A stretch of 64,000 bases of DNA from Candidatus Schekmanbacteria bacterium (GCA_016188575.1 JACPHN010000265.1:1-64000), one strand, 5' to 3'; shown: positions 49,480 to 57,330, counted from the first letter of the stretch. Numbers and translations: made by a program. Notes: a model not told the origin generated them from the letters alone.

Positions 49480-49565
49480 CGGATACAGCGGACAGCGCCC
49501 TGCGGTAGTAAAATACCTCCGGGCGCCGCCGCTGACCCGGCGCCCCGTTCGACGGACGTAACGCG
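49480..49565 (+). repeat. Folded repeat, copy A (attC-like, degenerate)
   Basis: Contains CAGCGGACAGCGC, a central CGGTAGTAAA segment and the opposing GCGCCGCCGCTGACC, followed by CGGCGCCCCGTTC. The left arm pairs with the right arm except for an unpaired A, a bulge typical of integron attC sites. Copy B (50128-50269) is about 90 percent alike over 75 bases. The outer AAC/GTT boxes of attC are poorly preserved in this copy. Confidence 0.5.
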
Positions 49566-49626
49566 GCCAGCGTAGGCAGGCACGCAGGGCCGGGACGGCA
49601 GACCCTGTGGCAGAACTAGACACGAC

Positions 49627-49851
49627 ATGGACAACCAGTACACCGGCGTCTTCGAGCAGGTTGGAGAGTGGTGGATCGGGCACGTCGAGGAACTGCCCGG
49701 CTGCAACGTCCAAGAGCGGACGATCGAGGAGGCTCGGGAGAGTCTGAAGGAAGCGGTTCAACTCATCGTGAGTGCCAACCGGGAACTGGCCAGGCGCGAG
49801 TCGGAGGGCCACCAGGTCGTCCGAGAACCGCTGGCAGTCCCGGTTGAGTGA
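49627..49851 (+). CDS. hicB: HicB family antitoxin
   Basis: A 74-residue protein with the partial RNase-H-like fold of HicB: YTGVFEQVGEWWIGHVEELP, G-C-N-V-Q-E-R-T-I-E-E-A-R-E-S-L-K-E-A. It would neutralise HicA, an mRNA interferase, and may repress its operon, although a DNA-binding domain is not evident at this length. The hicA gene overlaps its stop by 4 bases but is broken. TA pairs of this kind are frequent in integron cassettes and other accessory DNA; folded repeats lie on both sides. Confidence 0.85.
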   Translation: MDNQYTGVFEQVGEWWIGHVEELPGCNVQERTIEEARESLKEAVQLIVSANRELARRESEGHQVVREPLAVPVE

Positions 49852-50037
49852 AACGCGCCGAGCTCACCCGGCACCTCAACGCTCACGGCTGCAAGCTTCT
49901 GCGCGAGGGTGGACGTCACGATCTACTAGAACCCGGCGAACCGCCTCACCAGCGCGGTGCCACGACATGCCGAGATTCTCGATCCTGTTGCCAACCGCAT
50001 CTGCAAGGACCTGGCGATACCTCGGCCGGGCGAGTAG
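49848..50037 (+). pseudogene. hicA: HicA toxin, frameshifted
   Basis: From GTG 49848 the frame reads KRAELTRHLNAHGCKLLREGG-RH, the HicA dsRBD-like start with the catalytic His. Right after that His the reading frame changes. One base over, the sequence continues N-P-A-N-R-L-T-S-A-V-P-R-H-A-E-I and N-R-I-C-K-D-L-A-I-P-R-P-G-E to TAG 50035-50037, the normal HicA C-terminus. At the join the second frame reads I-Y-stop-N-P, so there is both an indel and a stop codon. The toxin should be inactive, which leaves hicB orphaned. Confidence 0.8.
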
Positions 50038-50060
50038 GCCCAGCCGGAGCTGCTGCGCTT

Positions 50061-50107
50061 CGGAAGAACGGGACGGCGGGCAAAGCCCGGTGGTTGCGCC
50101 GCTTCCG
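50061..50107 (+). repeat. Partial copy of the right half of the folded repeat
   Basis: GGAAGAACG, GGGCAAAGCCCGG and GCGCCGC recur here with the same order and spacing as at 50229-50275, the right end of copy B. It follows the broken hicA directly, so two repeat pieces are stacked between hicBA and the VOC gene. Confidence 0.5.
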
Positions 50108-50127
50108 CCGGCGAGGGTAGGTATGAA

Positions 50128-50269
50128 GCGGCAGAACAACCGAGTGCAGCGGACAGCGCCCTGCGGTAGTAAACTACCTCCGAGCGCTGCCGCTGACCCG
50201 GCGCCCCGTTCTTCCGACGCTGTGCATCGGAAGAACGCGGCGCCGGGCAAAGCCCGGTTGTTCCGCCGC
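50128..50269 (+). repeat. Folded repeat, copy B (attC-like / MITE-like)
   Basis: The ends GCGGCAGAACAACCG and CGGTTGTTCCGCCGC are inverted repeats with one mismatch. Inside are GTGCAGCGGACAGCGC opposite GCGCTGCCGCTGAC (with a bulged A), a perfect GGTAGTAAACTACC, a ten-base stem GTTCTTCCGA/TCGGAAGAAC and CCGGGC-AAA-GCCCGG. In one frame it reads N-N-R-V-Q-R-T. TGCAGCGGAC opposed by CCGCTGA is the layout of many environmental attC sites; the outer GTTRRRY boxes are imperfect. Confidence 0.55.
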
Positions 50270-50338
50270 GCTGATTCGCGCAACTGCGAGCGCATCGTTG
50301 ACTCCGGCGCTCGGCGGCTCATCACGAAGGAGAGTCAC

Positions 50339-50824
50339 ATGGTGAAGCCAGCAAAGAACACGATTTGCCTTTGGTACAATGGCGACGCTGAGGACGCCGC
50401 GCGATTTTACGCCAAGATTTTTCCCGATTCATCCGTCGGCGCGGTGCATCACGCACCGGGAGACTTTCCGTCCGGGAAGAAAGGCGATGTGTTGACGGTC
50501 GAGTTTACCGTGATGGGGATTCCCTGCCTCGGGCTCAATGGCGGACCTGCATTCAAGCACAACGAAGCATTCTCCTTTCAGGTCGCGACCGCCGACCAGG
50601 CCGAAACCGATCGTTACTGGAACGCAATCGTCGGCAACGGCGGCCAGGAGAGTGCGTGCGGCTGGTGCAAGGACAAATGGGGATTGTCCTGGCAGATTAC
50701 GCCGATCGCTCTGACCAAAGCGATAACCGATCCCGATCCCGCGGCCGCCAAGCGCGCGTTCGATGCGATGATGCAGATGACAAAGATCGACATCGCCGCA
50801 ATCGAGGCGGCGCGCCGCGGTTGA
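50339..50824 (+). CDS. VOC family (PhnB/3-demethylubiquinone-methyltransferase-like) protein
   Basis: A 161-residue protein with AAGGAGAG five bases before ATG 50339. It has the glyoxalase-fold signature of PhnB-like proteins: I-C-L-W-Y-N-G-D-A-E-D-A-A-R-F-Y-A-K-I-F-P, F-T-V-M-G-I-P-C-L-G-L-N-G-G, F-S-F-Q-V, C-G-W-C-K-D-K-W-G-L-S-W-Q-I-T-P. Members of this group have no agreed reaction, though some bind metals or take part in resistance. It stands alone between folded repeats, as an integron cassette would. Confidence 0.88.
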   Translation: MVKPAKNTICLWYNGDAEDAARFYAKIFPDSSVGAVHHAPGDFPSGKKGDVLTVEFTVMGIPCLGLNGGPAFKHNEAFSFQVATADQAETDRYWNAIVGNGGQESACGWCKDKWGLSWQITPIALTKAITDPDPAAAKRAFDAMMQMTKIDIAAIEAARRG

Positions 50825-50826
50825 GG

Positions 50827-50870
50827 CTGCACCTGGTAGGTGAAGACCCGGAATCGGGAACGAGGTGCAG
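50827..50870. repeat. Hairpin after the VOC gene
   Basis: CTGCACCT and AGGTGCAG form perfect eight-base arms around an inner CCCG-GAAT-CGGG stem, two bases after the VOC stop. It lacks a T-run. It may be a transcript end or the remains of another cassette-boundary repeat. Confidence 0.4.
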
Positions 50871-50889
50871 TCGGCTTCGGGGTTTCCGG

Positions 50890-51105
50890 TCATGGGCTGA
50901 CCGCCGTTCGCCTAGCGAGGTGCCATCCGTCGCTGGCGCGGCGGATGCGCGTGCTCTTCTCTAGCGTTTGCAGCACGTCGCCGAGTCGTTTGTTGCGGAC
51001 GTGAAGCTCCGCGCGCAACTGTTCGCGGGTGAGCGGCCCCGCGGTGCGACGGAGCGCGTCGAGCAGACGGTCGGCCAGGGTAGGGTCGCTCCGAGCCGGT
51101 TGCGG
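50890..51105 (-). pseudogene. Winged-helix C-terminal fragment
   Basis: The minus strand reads LADRLLDALRRTAGPLTREQ, then L-R-A-E-L-H-V-R-N-K-R-L-G-D-V-L-Q-T-L-E-K and I-R-R-A-S-D-G-W-H-L before TGA at 50890-50892. That is a typical winged helix (helix-turn-helix then a beta wing) such as ends some phage or plasmid primase/ATPase proteins. No start or upstream domain is found; the frame loses protein-like character above about 51110. Probably the stump of a mobile-element gene. Confidence 0.4.
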
Positions 51106-51758
51106 TGGCCGTGCGGAAGGTATTAACCACGCGCAGGCGTGCGGCCGGCAGGACGATCGCTGCTGCTGTCGTCGGCTTGCAGGTGGGCATCCTTATTTGT
51201 CAAGCGATCTCTCCCACGACGCCCAGGTCCCGGGGATTCGGCGCCGTCTCACCGCTGGCCGCGTGAGCTTGCTTCGCCCGATCGCCGGGGGTGCCGTGCC
51301 GCCGGTCAAGTCTCCGCGAACGATGCAGACCTGACCGGAAGTCGCGGTTCGCAGGGGGCGGTGATCGGGTGGAGATGTGCATGGGGAGCAGTGGTGCGTT
51401 GGGCGCGAGGAATGGGAGCGGGGAGCTGCGCCAATTCGCGTTGAGCGTCAGTAGTGGCTCCCCCGAGGCGGTGCGTCATTTCGACGTGCTTCAGGATTTC
51501 CACGCTGTTGGGGGAATCACTCTGGGGCTGTTCGGGCCACTTCCGGCCGTCTCCGGCACGGACCGAGGAGGTAGCGCGCAGAACCTTCGGAATCCGATGC
51601 GGTGCTGTTGTTGACGGCCATCGGCAGGCGCCGGGCGGCGTTCGGCGTCGCCGGCGAGAGCTCGCGGCGGGAAGTCCGCGCCGGGATTGTCCGAGAGGCA
51701 CGGGGTGAGGGGAATGGACAAGCCCGCGATCTCGAGCAGCCGCAGCGGCCGGTATGGG

Positions 51759-51802
51759 GAACAGAGGTCCGGGGGTGATCTATCACCTGCCGACTTCTGT
51801 CC
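51759..51802. repeat. Large palindrome, copy 1
   Basis: Central GGTGAT-CT-ATCACC flanked by outer arms GAACAGAGGTCC and CGACTTCTGTCC, giving an imperfect 44-bp dyad. It shares ATCACC...CGACTTCTGTC with copy 2, 100 bp further on. Confidence 0.55.
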
Positions 51803-51860
51803 TCCCGGCTCACCGAAGTCGGTTGGTGAGGCCTCAAGGCATGAGCTCTGTCCGCATATC

Positions 51861-51903
51861 GGACAGGAGTCGAGTGGTGATTGATCACCCTACGACTTCT
51901 GTC
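51861..51903. repeat. Large palindrome, copy 2
   Basis: GACAGGAGTCG-AGTG-GTGATTGATCAC-CCTA-CGACTTCTGTC: eleven-base outer arms with one mismatch around a GTGAT/ATCAC centre. Symmetry is much higher than chance and spacing to copy 1 is about 100 bp. Confidence 0.6.
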
Positions 51904-52337
51904 GCCGCCAGATGTCCTGCCGCAGTCCCGCGGACTTCCAGGCACGCCTTGGAGGTGAGCGAGACCTGACCCGAAGTCGCGGTTCGCATGGAGTCTGAGC
52001 CCTCGCCTCACGTAACGCGACACGGGCGGCAGCGGCCGAATTGTCGACTGCTTCCGCAAGGGATGGTGCGGGCATCGGATCGACCCTGACCTGGGAAGCG
52101 GCGTCACTCCCTGGGCGTCATGGGTGTTGGCCCGAGGTGCTGGTCAAAGAGCGACGCCGGCTTTACATGATCTCGCGGTAGTGACATCGCAAGGGCAGGA
52201 AGGCGGCAGGCAATGATCACATCCTGCCGCCCTTGTTGACGAAGACCGACGGAGCCGCCAGCTTTTGGGCGGAAGATCCGTTCACAGCTCGGCCCCGTCC
52301 TGACCCTTAATCATTTCATCATGGCAGGAGGGGACAG

Positions 52338-53678
52338 ATGGCTCTACCTCCGATGCGCGCCAATGATCAGCGCTTTCGGCGCTGGTGGAGCAAGTGTTGC
52401 CGAGTCATGCGTCGCCTGTGGGAAGGCGACATCCCCGACCCGCGATCCCGCCAGGGGCGGCGTTGGGAGCTTTTCCCGCTCTTGCGGGCGATGTGGGTGG
52501 GGATGCTGTGCAACGCGCCGAGCTTCGCGCTGTCGATGACCTCAGCAAGAACCTCACCGCGGCTTCCTTTGGCTTTTTTCGCCAAGTGCCCGGTTCGACG
52601 CTGTGGGACCTGATCCTGAAGCTGGACCCGGCGGCATTTCGCGAAGTATTGGTGGAGCAGGTGCGGCGCCTGCACCGCATGAAGGTGTTTCAACTCGAGC
52701 TGCCGTTCGGGGTGGTGTCGATCGACGGAAAGACCACGGCAGTAAAAGAAGAGGTGAATAAATACTGTCAGCGCCAGAGCGGGGGATACTGGCTGTATCA
52801 GGTGCTGAATGCGACCTCGATCAGTACCCCACTGTCGCCGCTGATCATGCAGCTCCCGATCAACCGACAGACCATGAGCTTGGGATGCTGCCCGCGATGA
52901 TCGAGGCGCTCGAAACGGCCTACTGGCACAGTGCACTGATCCGGGCGGTGTTCATGGATGCCGGGTTCGCCACGCGAGAGGACATGCAGTGGATTTACGA
53001 TCGCCGGTTATGGTTCATCGTCCGCGTCGCAGTGGATTTACGATCGCCGGTTATGGTTCATCGTCCGCGTCAAGGAAAAGCATCTGGCGCTGAAGGCCGA
53101 GCTGCGGCGCCTGTTGGCTGCCTGGCAAGCGGCGGGCGGGGCGCGGTGGGCAGCCGAAGAAAGGTGGGAGCGGTCGAAGGGCGAGCTCATTCGCCGCCAG
53201 ATCTGGCGGACAGAGCAGATCGCGGGGTATTCGGATTGGCTCATCCGCCACGGCTGGGTGGTGCAGGTGACGCATCGGGACGACGCCGGACAGGAGAAGA
53301 CGGAGTTTCGCTAGTACGTCTCCGACATTCCGGCGGAAGAAGCTCGGCGCGGTGCAGGCGCTGGCGACGGTACGGGCGCATTGGCGGATCGAGAACGGCA
53401 CCCATTGGGTGGCGGATGTGATCTGGAGGGAAGACGACAAGCGGTGGTGCGGCCGAGGGAACGCGCTGATGGTGCTGTTGTTGCTGCGTGCAATGGCGAT
53501 GAGCATCGCGAGCTGGCTGCGCGGACGAGCGCTACGGCATGAGCGAGCCGCGACGACTGGCCGGCCGCTGCGAATCGAGCTGCCGAAGTGGGGGGCCTTA
53601 CTGACGTGGATCGAGCGCTCTGTGCTCATCGTGATGGCCGCTGGTCCGATCGCCCAGGTAGCTCAAAGCGGCACCTGA
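52338..53678 (+). pseudogene. ISAs1/IS4-like transposase with several frameshifts
   Basis: Pieces in different frames reconstruct one transposase: R-S-R-Q-G-R-R-W-E-L (~52440), D-D-L-S-K-N-L-T-A-A-S (52535), V-V-S-I-D-G-K-T (first catalytic Asp, 52718), F-M-D-A-G-F-A-T-R-E (second Asp, 52950), Y-V-S-D-I-P-A-E (53315) and ATVRAHWRIENGTHWVADVI (catalytic Glu, ~53365). Lesions: an indel near 52520, another near 52870, a 43-bp tandem duplication (52986-53071), an in-frame TAG at 53312 and an indel near 53340. It cannot make an active enzyme. Confidence 0.8.
52986..53071 (+). repeat. Perfect 43-bp tandem duplication in the transposase
   Basis: Bases 52986-53028 and 53029-53071 are identical. The unit is not a multiple of three, so it shifts the frame after the sequence for Q-W-I-Y-D-R-R-L-W-F-I-V-R, which is repeated. 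Identity of the copies implies a recent event or an assembly artefact. Confidence 0.9.
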
Positions 53679-53874
53679 GGGCGGGCGGCAGGATGCCATT
53701 GGCGGCCGCCTTCCTGTCCGCGGCCGGCGTCACGAAATAACAAGCATCCAAAGTGCCTGCCAGCGAGCCCAGTCCCATCTTGGCGGACGGGTCAGGGTGC
53801 ACCGCCGGATCATGCCAAGACCCACCGAGGGCTCCCAGTTCCCTCGACTCCTCCCGCTGTTGTCTCCATCTCCC

Positions 53875-53895
53875 GTCAAGTCTCCGCGAACGATG
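53875..53895. repeat. 21-bp direct repeat, second copy
   Basis: Identical to 51305-51325, 2.57 kb away. The pair bracket the IS and most of the repeat-rich stretch. It abuts the promoter at 53904. Confidence 0.7.
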
Positions 53896-53903
53896 GGGAG
53901 GCA

Positions 53904-53933
53904 TTGACAGGCGCGGCACCGGGCCATCATAAT
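53904..53933 (+). promoter_or_regulatory. Strong sigma-70 promoter with long leader
   Basis: Perfect TTGACA, 18-base spacer, CATAAT (five of six). The next real gene on this strand, the HNH nuclease, starts 338 bases after the -10. The intervening DNA holds only a 28-codon open frame without ribosome site (53931) and a short stem GGTCCC/GGGACC near 54030. Either the HNH mRNA has a long leader or a small RNA is made. Confidence 0.6.
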
Positions 53934-54270
53934 GAAAAACTACGTGTTGGTTTTGCCGAAATTTCGCGTGTCACCGCGCGGCGCCGCCTCGCAATCCGGA
54001 AAGCGGCGAGAGCGGTGATCGCAAGGCGTGGTCCCAGCCGCCGGGACCGCTGCCAGGGCGTTCTCAACTGGAAGCTGAGAGGCGGGATTGTCCTGTTCCG
54101 CGGTGACGATCGTGCGGTGGGCGGTGGGGACGAGCGCTGCGGGCGCTCGCCTGGTGCTTGTGTTTCGTGCTGTTGACTAGACGGCGAGCTTTCGACTGGG
54201 CTTGGAACCCGGCCCCTCGCCAACCTCCGCGGTCGTCTGCGACGTCTCCGCGGTTTGCCAGGAGGCGGTG

Positions 54271-54891
54271 ATGTCTGTGCTGGCCCAGGAGGTCCTGGTG
54301 CTCAATCGAAACTTTGCGGCCATCCGCATCGTCCCCGCCAAGGAGGCGATTGGGCTGCTCTTCCGGAGGGTGGCCGAAGTCGTTCTCGCCGAGGACGGCT
54401 CCATGAGCGTCCACAACATCGAATCCTGGGTCGAGCTGTCCGCGATGCGGGAGCTGTTTGCGGCCGACGGCCGCTGGATCGGCGCCCCCTCTCGTTCCGT
54501 TCGCGTGCCCACTGTCATCCGGCTGCCCACCTTCGCGCGGCTGCCACCCTTGCGGGTGCGCTTCAACCGCCGCAACATCGTCGCCCGCGACGAAGGCCGC
54601 TGCCAGTATTGCGGCTCCACTTTTCCGGCACAGGATCTGTCTTTTGACCACGTCGTGCCACGCTCGCGTGGCGGCCGCACGTGCTGGGAGAACATCGTGT
54701 GCGCATGCTTCTGCTGCAACCAGAGGAAGGGCGACCGCACCCCCGAGGAAGCGGGAATGCCGCTGATCCGCCGCCCAACGCGCCCGCGGCGCTGCCCGCT
54801 GCTCGCTGCGAGGCTGAGCCGCGGCGTGCCGCGCACCTGGCACTACTTCGTCGACGAGGCGTACTGGGGGGCCAGCCTGGAGCACGACTGA
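54271..54891 (+). CDS. HNH endonuclease family protein
   Basis: A 206-residue protein; GGAGG five bases before ATG 54271 decides the start. The N-terminal region (V-L-V-L-N-R-N-F, A-I-G-L-L-F-R-R-V-A-E-V-V) is that of a widespread chromosomal HNH family. The nuclease core has C-Q-Y-C-G, the H-N-H elements F-D-H-V-V-P-R-S-R-G-G and W-E-N-I-V, and C-C-N-Q-R-K-G, giving a two-Cys-pair zinc ribbon around the active site. The biological role of this family is not settled; it is not an obvious restriction or homing enzyme and has no defence partners here. Confidence 0.85.
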   Translation: MSVLAQEVLVLNRNFAAIRIVPAKEAIGLLFRRVAEVVLAEDGSMSVHNIESWVELSAMRELFAADGRWIGAPSRSVRVPTVIRLPTFARLPPLRVRFNRRNIVARDEGRCQYCGSTFPAQDLSFDHVVPRSRGGRTCWENIVCACFCCNQRKGDRTPEEAGMPLIRRPTRPRRCPLLAARLSRGVPRTWHYFVDEAYWGASLEHD

Positions 54892-54930
54892 CCGCCGCTC
54901 GGTCCGCCGGCGCCGCCGAGCCCCCTGCGC

Positions 54931-55944
54931 TTAGCGGCAGTCGCCGTCCACGTATCGCTTCGCGCCTGCCACGGCGCGCTCGACGATGCGCGGCGCCGCC
55001 CCGCGCAGGCGCGGGTTCTCGAGGCGGCCGCTGACCCACTTGACCATGATCAGGTCGCGCGCCATCAGGAGCGCTGGCAAGGCCGCCACATCGGGAATCG
55101 CGCTCACGGACTCGTACCCGCCGAGGAGCGCCTGGCGGAGGGATTCGTAGTCCGGCCGCCGCCGCAAGTGCGCCAGAGCAACCGCAATGTCGTAGGCGAA
55201 AAACCCAAAGCCGCAGTCGTCGAAATCAATGATGTGCGCTCGCCCCGCGGAAAACACGTAGTTGCCGTGGTGCAGATCCGCATGGATCAGACCGCTCGCC
55301 CGCGGGTCCCTGGACACTGCCGCGAGCTCCGCGCGAGCGCGCGCTCTGGCCAGCTCGAGCACGCGGTCATCGGCGCTTCCCGCCACCGAGCCCGTGGCCG
55401 GCACGGCCCACGGCCCGCCGGAGCCGATCAGCGCCTCGAGGTCCCAGCGCGGGCGAGTAAAACCCGGCGGTGTGTCCAGACCTCTCGAGCAGCGATGGAG
55501 AGCCGCCATGCTGCGGCCGATCGCCGTCAGGTGGGCAGGCCCGAGGCTGCGATCCAGGTTTCGGCCCGGCACCCAGCGCAGCAACGAGCAGTAGCGCGGT
55601 TCTGGAACTCCGTCGGCGCCGTCCTGGACGACGTGCTCGCCCGACCGCGCCGCCACGGCCACGGGCACCGACAGCTCGGGCGAGGCGCGCAGCGCGGCGA
55701 GCCAGAGCATCTCTGACTCGATCTCCGCCCGCGAGTGATAGCCCGGGCGGTGGACGCGCAGCAAGAAGGTCGCCGTGCCGGCACGGTCGCCAAGCCGCCC
55801 TGCCACCCGAAACGTGGCGTTTTCGTAGTTGCCGATCGCGGCGATCTTGCTGACCTCAAGGTCATAGGCGCGCAGCGCTGCGCGCGCCAATCTGCCCAAC
55901 CGCTGCAACTGCCCGCGGTAACTTAGCTCCGGGAATGCTCGCAT
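54931..55944 (-). CDS. APH-family phosphotransferase (SrkA/homoserine-kinase-II-like)
   Basis: A 337-residue kinase of the aminoglycoside phosphotransferase fold. Catalytic loop H-A-D-L-H-H-G-N-Y, metal-binding I-D-F-D-D-C-G. N-terminal lobe: N-Y-E-N-A-T-F-R-V and F-L-L-R-V-H-R. The first residues match stress-response kinase SrkA/choline-homoserine kinase-like proteins more than antibiotic-resistance enzymes. Substrate undetermined. Converges with the HNH gene and is divergent from the enoyl-CoA hydratase gene. Confidence 0.85.
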   Translation of the reverse strand: MRAFPELSYRGQLQRLGRLARAALRAYDLEVSKIAAIGNYENATFRVAGRLGDRAGTATFLLRVHRPGYHSRAEIESEMLWLAALRASPELSVPVAVAARSGEHVVQDGADGVPEPRYCSLLRWVPGRNLDRSLGPAHLTAIGRSMAALHRCSRGLDTPPGFTRPRWDLEALIGSGGPWAVPATGSVAGSADDRVLELARARARAELAAVSRDPRASGLIHADLHHGNYVFSAGRAHIIDFDDCGFGFFAYDIAVALAHLRRRPDYESLRQALLGGYESVSAIPDVAALPALLMARDLIMVKWVSGRLENPRLRGAAPRIVERAVAGAKRYVDGDCR

Positions 55945-56130
55945 CTGCTCTTTCTCTCCGCGGCGAACGCCTCAGGAGTCGGCGCGGCCTCGCCGCTCAC
56001 TCGAGGCGGAGGCAGCATAGCATCGCGGGCGCGCTCCGAGCTACCGCGTTGAACGCGCGCGTGCGCCGCGATAGGCTCGCGGGCCGAGACCACGCGAGCC
56101 GTACCCCGGAGCGAAACCAGGAGGTTGCCG

Positions 56131-56931
56131 TTGTCATCCGAAACCGTATTGCTGGAAATAGCAGCGCCCCGCGCCACGATCACCTTGAATCGGCCGGAAA
56201 AGCGAAACGCTATCAACCGCGCCATGCTCGCGGAGCTGGAGCCGGTCTTGATGAAGGTGCGCGACGATGCCACGGTTCGCGTCGTTGTGCTTTGCGGCGC
56301 CGGACCGGCGTTCTGCTCGGGCATTGACCACGCCTTGCTTGCGGAGATTTCCGCGCAGTGCCGCGCCGGCGTCCCCTTTCGGCACCTCCATGGAGATCTA
56401 CACCGCTGCCTCGATGTCATGGTCACGATGGAGAAACCGGTCGTGGCCTTGCTGCACGGGGTAGCGACCGGAATGGGATTGGAGCTGGCGCTGGCGGCCG
56501 ATTTCCGCATCGCGCCGGCGGCATGCGTTATCGGCTTGCCGGAAGTGGCGTTTGGATTGATTCCTGACGTGGGGGGCACCACGCGGCTCACGCGTCTGGT
56601 GGGCGGCCACCGCGCCAAGGAGCTGATACTCACGGGGGTCGCCATGACCGCGGCGGCCGCTCCGGCGGGCTTGATGACGCGCGTCGCAGCGGACGAAGAG
56701 GCCGCGGCGGAGGAGCTCGAACGTCTCGTCGCGGCGCTTTCGCGCCACCCGGCGCTCGCCGTCGGCCTCGGCAAGGCGCTCGTCGATCGCGTAGCCGACT
56801 GCGATGAGGCAACCGCGAAGCGACTGGAGGGCGTGTACCAGACGATCCTGCTGCAGCAGCCGGAGATCGCGCAGCACTTCCCTGCGGCCGTGGCGTTCAT
56901 ACAAGACCAGATCAAGAATCCGCGGCGCTGA
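56131..56931 (+). CDS. Enoyl-CoA hydratase/isomerase family protein
   Basis: A 266-residue crotonase-fold protein. AGGAGG (56119-56124) is followed six bases later by TTG 56131, the likely start (S-S-E-T-V-L-L-E); a TTG at 56125 is too close. Core: L-N-R-P-E-K-R-N-A-I-N, the oxyanion-hole segment A-F-C-S-G-I-D and the second H-G-V-A-T-G-M-G-L-E-L-A-L-A-A-D-F. The catalytic region has P-E-V-A-F-G-L-I-P-D-V-G-G-T, with a Glu as in many hydratases and an Asp as in isomerases. Exact reaction unknown. Confidence 0.85.
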   Translation: MSSETVLLEIAAPRATITLNRPEKRNAINRAMLAELEPVLMKVRDDATVRVVVLCGAGPAFCSGIDHALLAEISAQCRAGVPFRHLHGDLHRCLDVMVTMEKPVVALLHGVATGMGLELALAADFRIAPAACVIGLPEVAFGLIPDVGGTTRLTRLVGGHRAKELILTGVAMTAAAAPAGLMTRVAADEEAAAEELERLVAALSRHPALAVGLGKALVDRVADCDEATAKRLEGVYQTILLQQPEIAQHFPAAVAFIQDQIKNPRR

Positions 56932-56967
56932 GGCCGCGCGGTCCCGCAGGCTTGGCGCCATGCTCGG

Positions 56968-57330
56968 TTACGAGCTCTCGGCCGCCCCGGGTTCGTCCTG
57001 GAAGCCGAGGTGCCGAGCCAGGATCTTGGCCAGCGGCTCGCTGCTAATGAGATCGGCGGCGATCCGGTCCACGCGGTTTCCGGCGTACTTTCCCGCGTGG
57101 ATGTCGCCGATCACCGACTTGTGCTGCTCGGCCGCAACCTTGGTCAGTACCCGCTCCAACTGCTTGATGTCCGCGATTTCGCGATAGCTAGTTTGTTTGG
57201 CGGCAAGAATGGCACCGCCTACGTAAAGACGCGTCTCGACGCGGGGATTCGCCGCCCGCGCCTTGACTTCCGTCTGCACATGGTAGGTCGTGCCCTGAAA
57301 CGCCACATCCGTGTTGAAACCGATGACCAT
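56968..57330 (-). CDS. Small conserved protein of unknown function
   Basis: A 120-residue protein: G-F-N-T-D-V-A-F-Q-G-T-T-Y-H-V-Q-T-E, P-R-V-E-T-R-L-Y-V-G-G-A-I-L. I have seen this N-terminal pattern (a beta-rich domain) in short uncharacterised proteins of acidobacteria and deltaproteobacteria, without a function. No signal peptide or membrane segment. Convergent with the hydratase gene and divergent from the chorismate mutase gene. Confidence 0.6.
   Translation of the reverse strand: MVIGFNTDVAFQGTTYHVQTEVKARAANPRVETRLYVGGAILAAKQTSYREIADIKQLERVLTKVAAEQHKSVIGDIHAGKYAGNRVDRIAADLISSEPLAKILARHLGFQDEPGAAESS

Larger units (their letters stand above)
51140..52195. other. Repeat-rich gene-free stretch
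   Basis: No gene with protein-like composition. It contains: a 21-bp direct repeat (GTCAAGTCTCCGCGAACGATG) at 51305-51325 with its twin at 53875-53895 beyond the IS; a 26-bp repeat beginning GACCTGACC at 51328-51353 and 51963-51988 (one mismatch); and two large palindromes at 51759-51802 and 51861-51903 with a smaller related dyad (CTCACC...GGTGAG, about 51808-51830) between them. These look like remains of mobile or small repeated elements. Confidence 0.5.
52196..53716. mobile_element. Decayed ISAs1/IS4-like insertion sequence
   Basis: Bounded by imperfect terminal inverted repeats: the left (52196-52232) and right (53683-53716, opposite strand) both read CAGGAAGGCGGC...CAATG...CATCCTGCCGCCC with a few-base indel. 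The left end is itself a hairpin (GGCGGCAGG/CCTGCCGCC). The length of about 1.5 kb suits the family. No target-site duplication is evident. The single transposase gene is multiply broken. Confidence 0.6.

Noticed and set aside
51139..51720. Several 60-130 codon open frames on both strands
   Set aside because: No ribosome sites, Arg/Ser/Pro-biased composition and overlap with repeats; not supported as genes.
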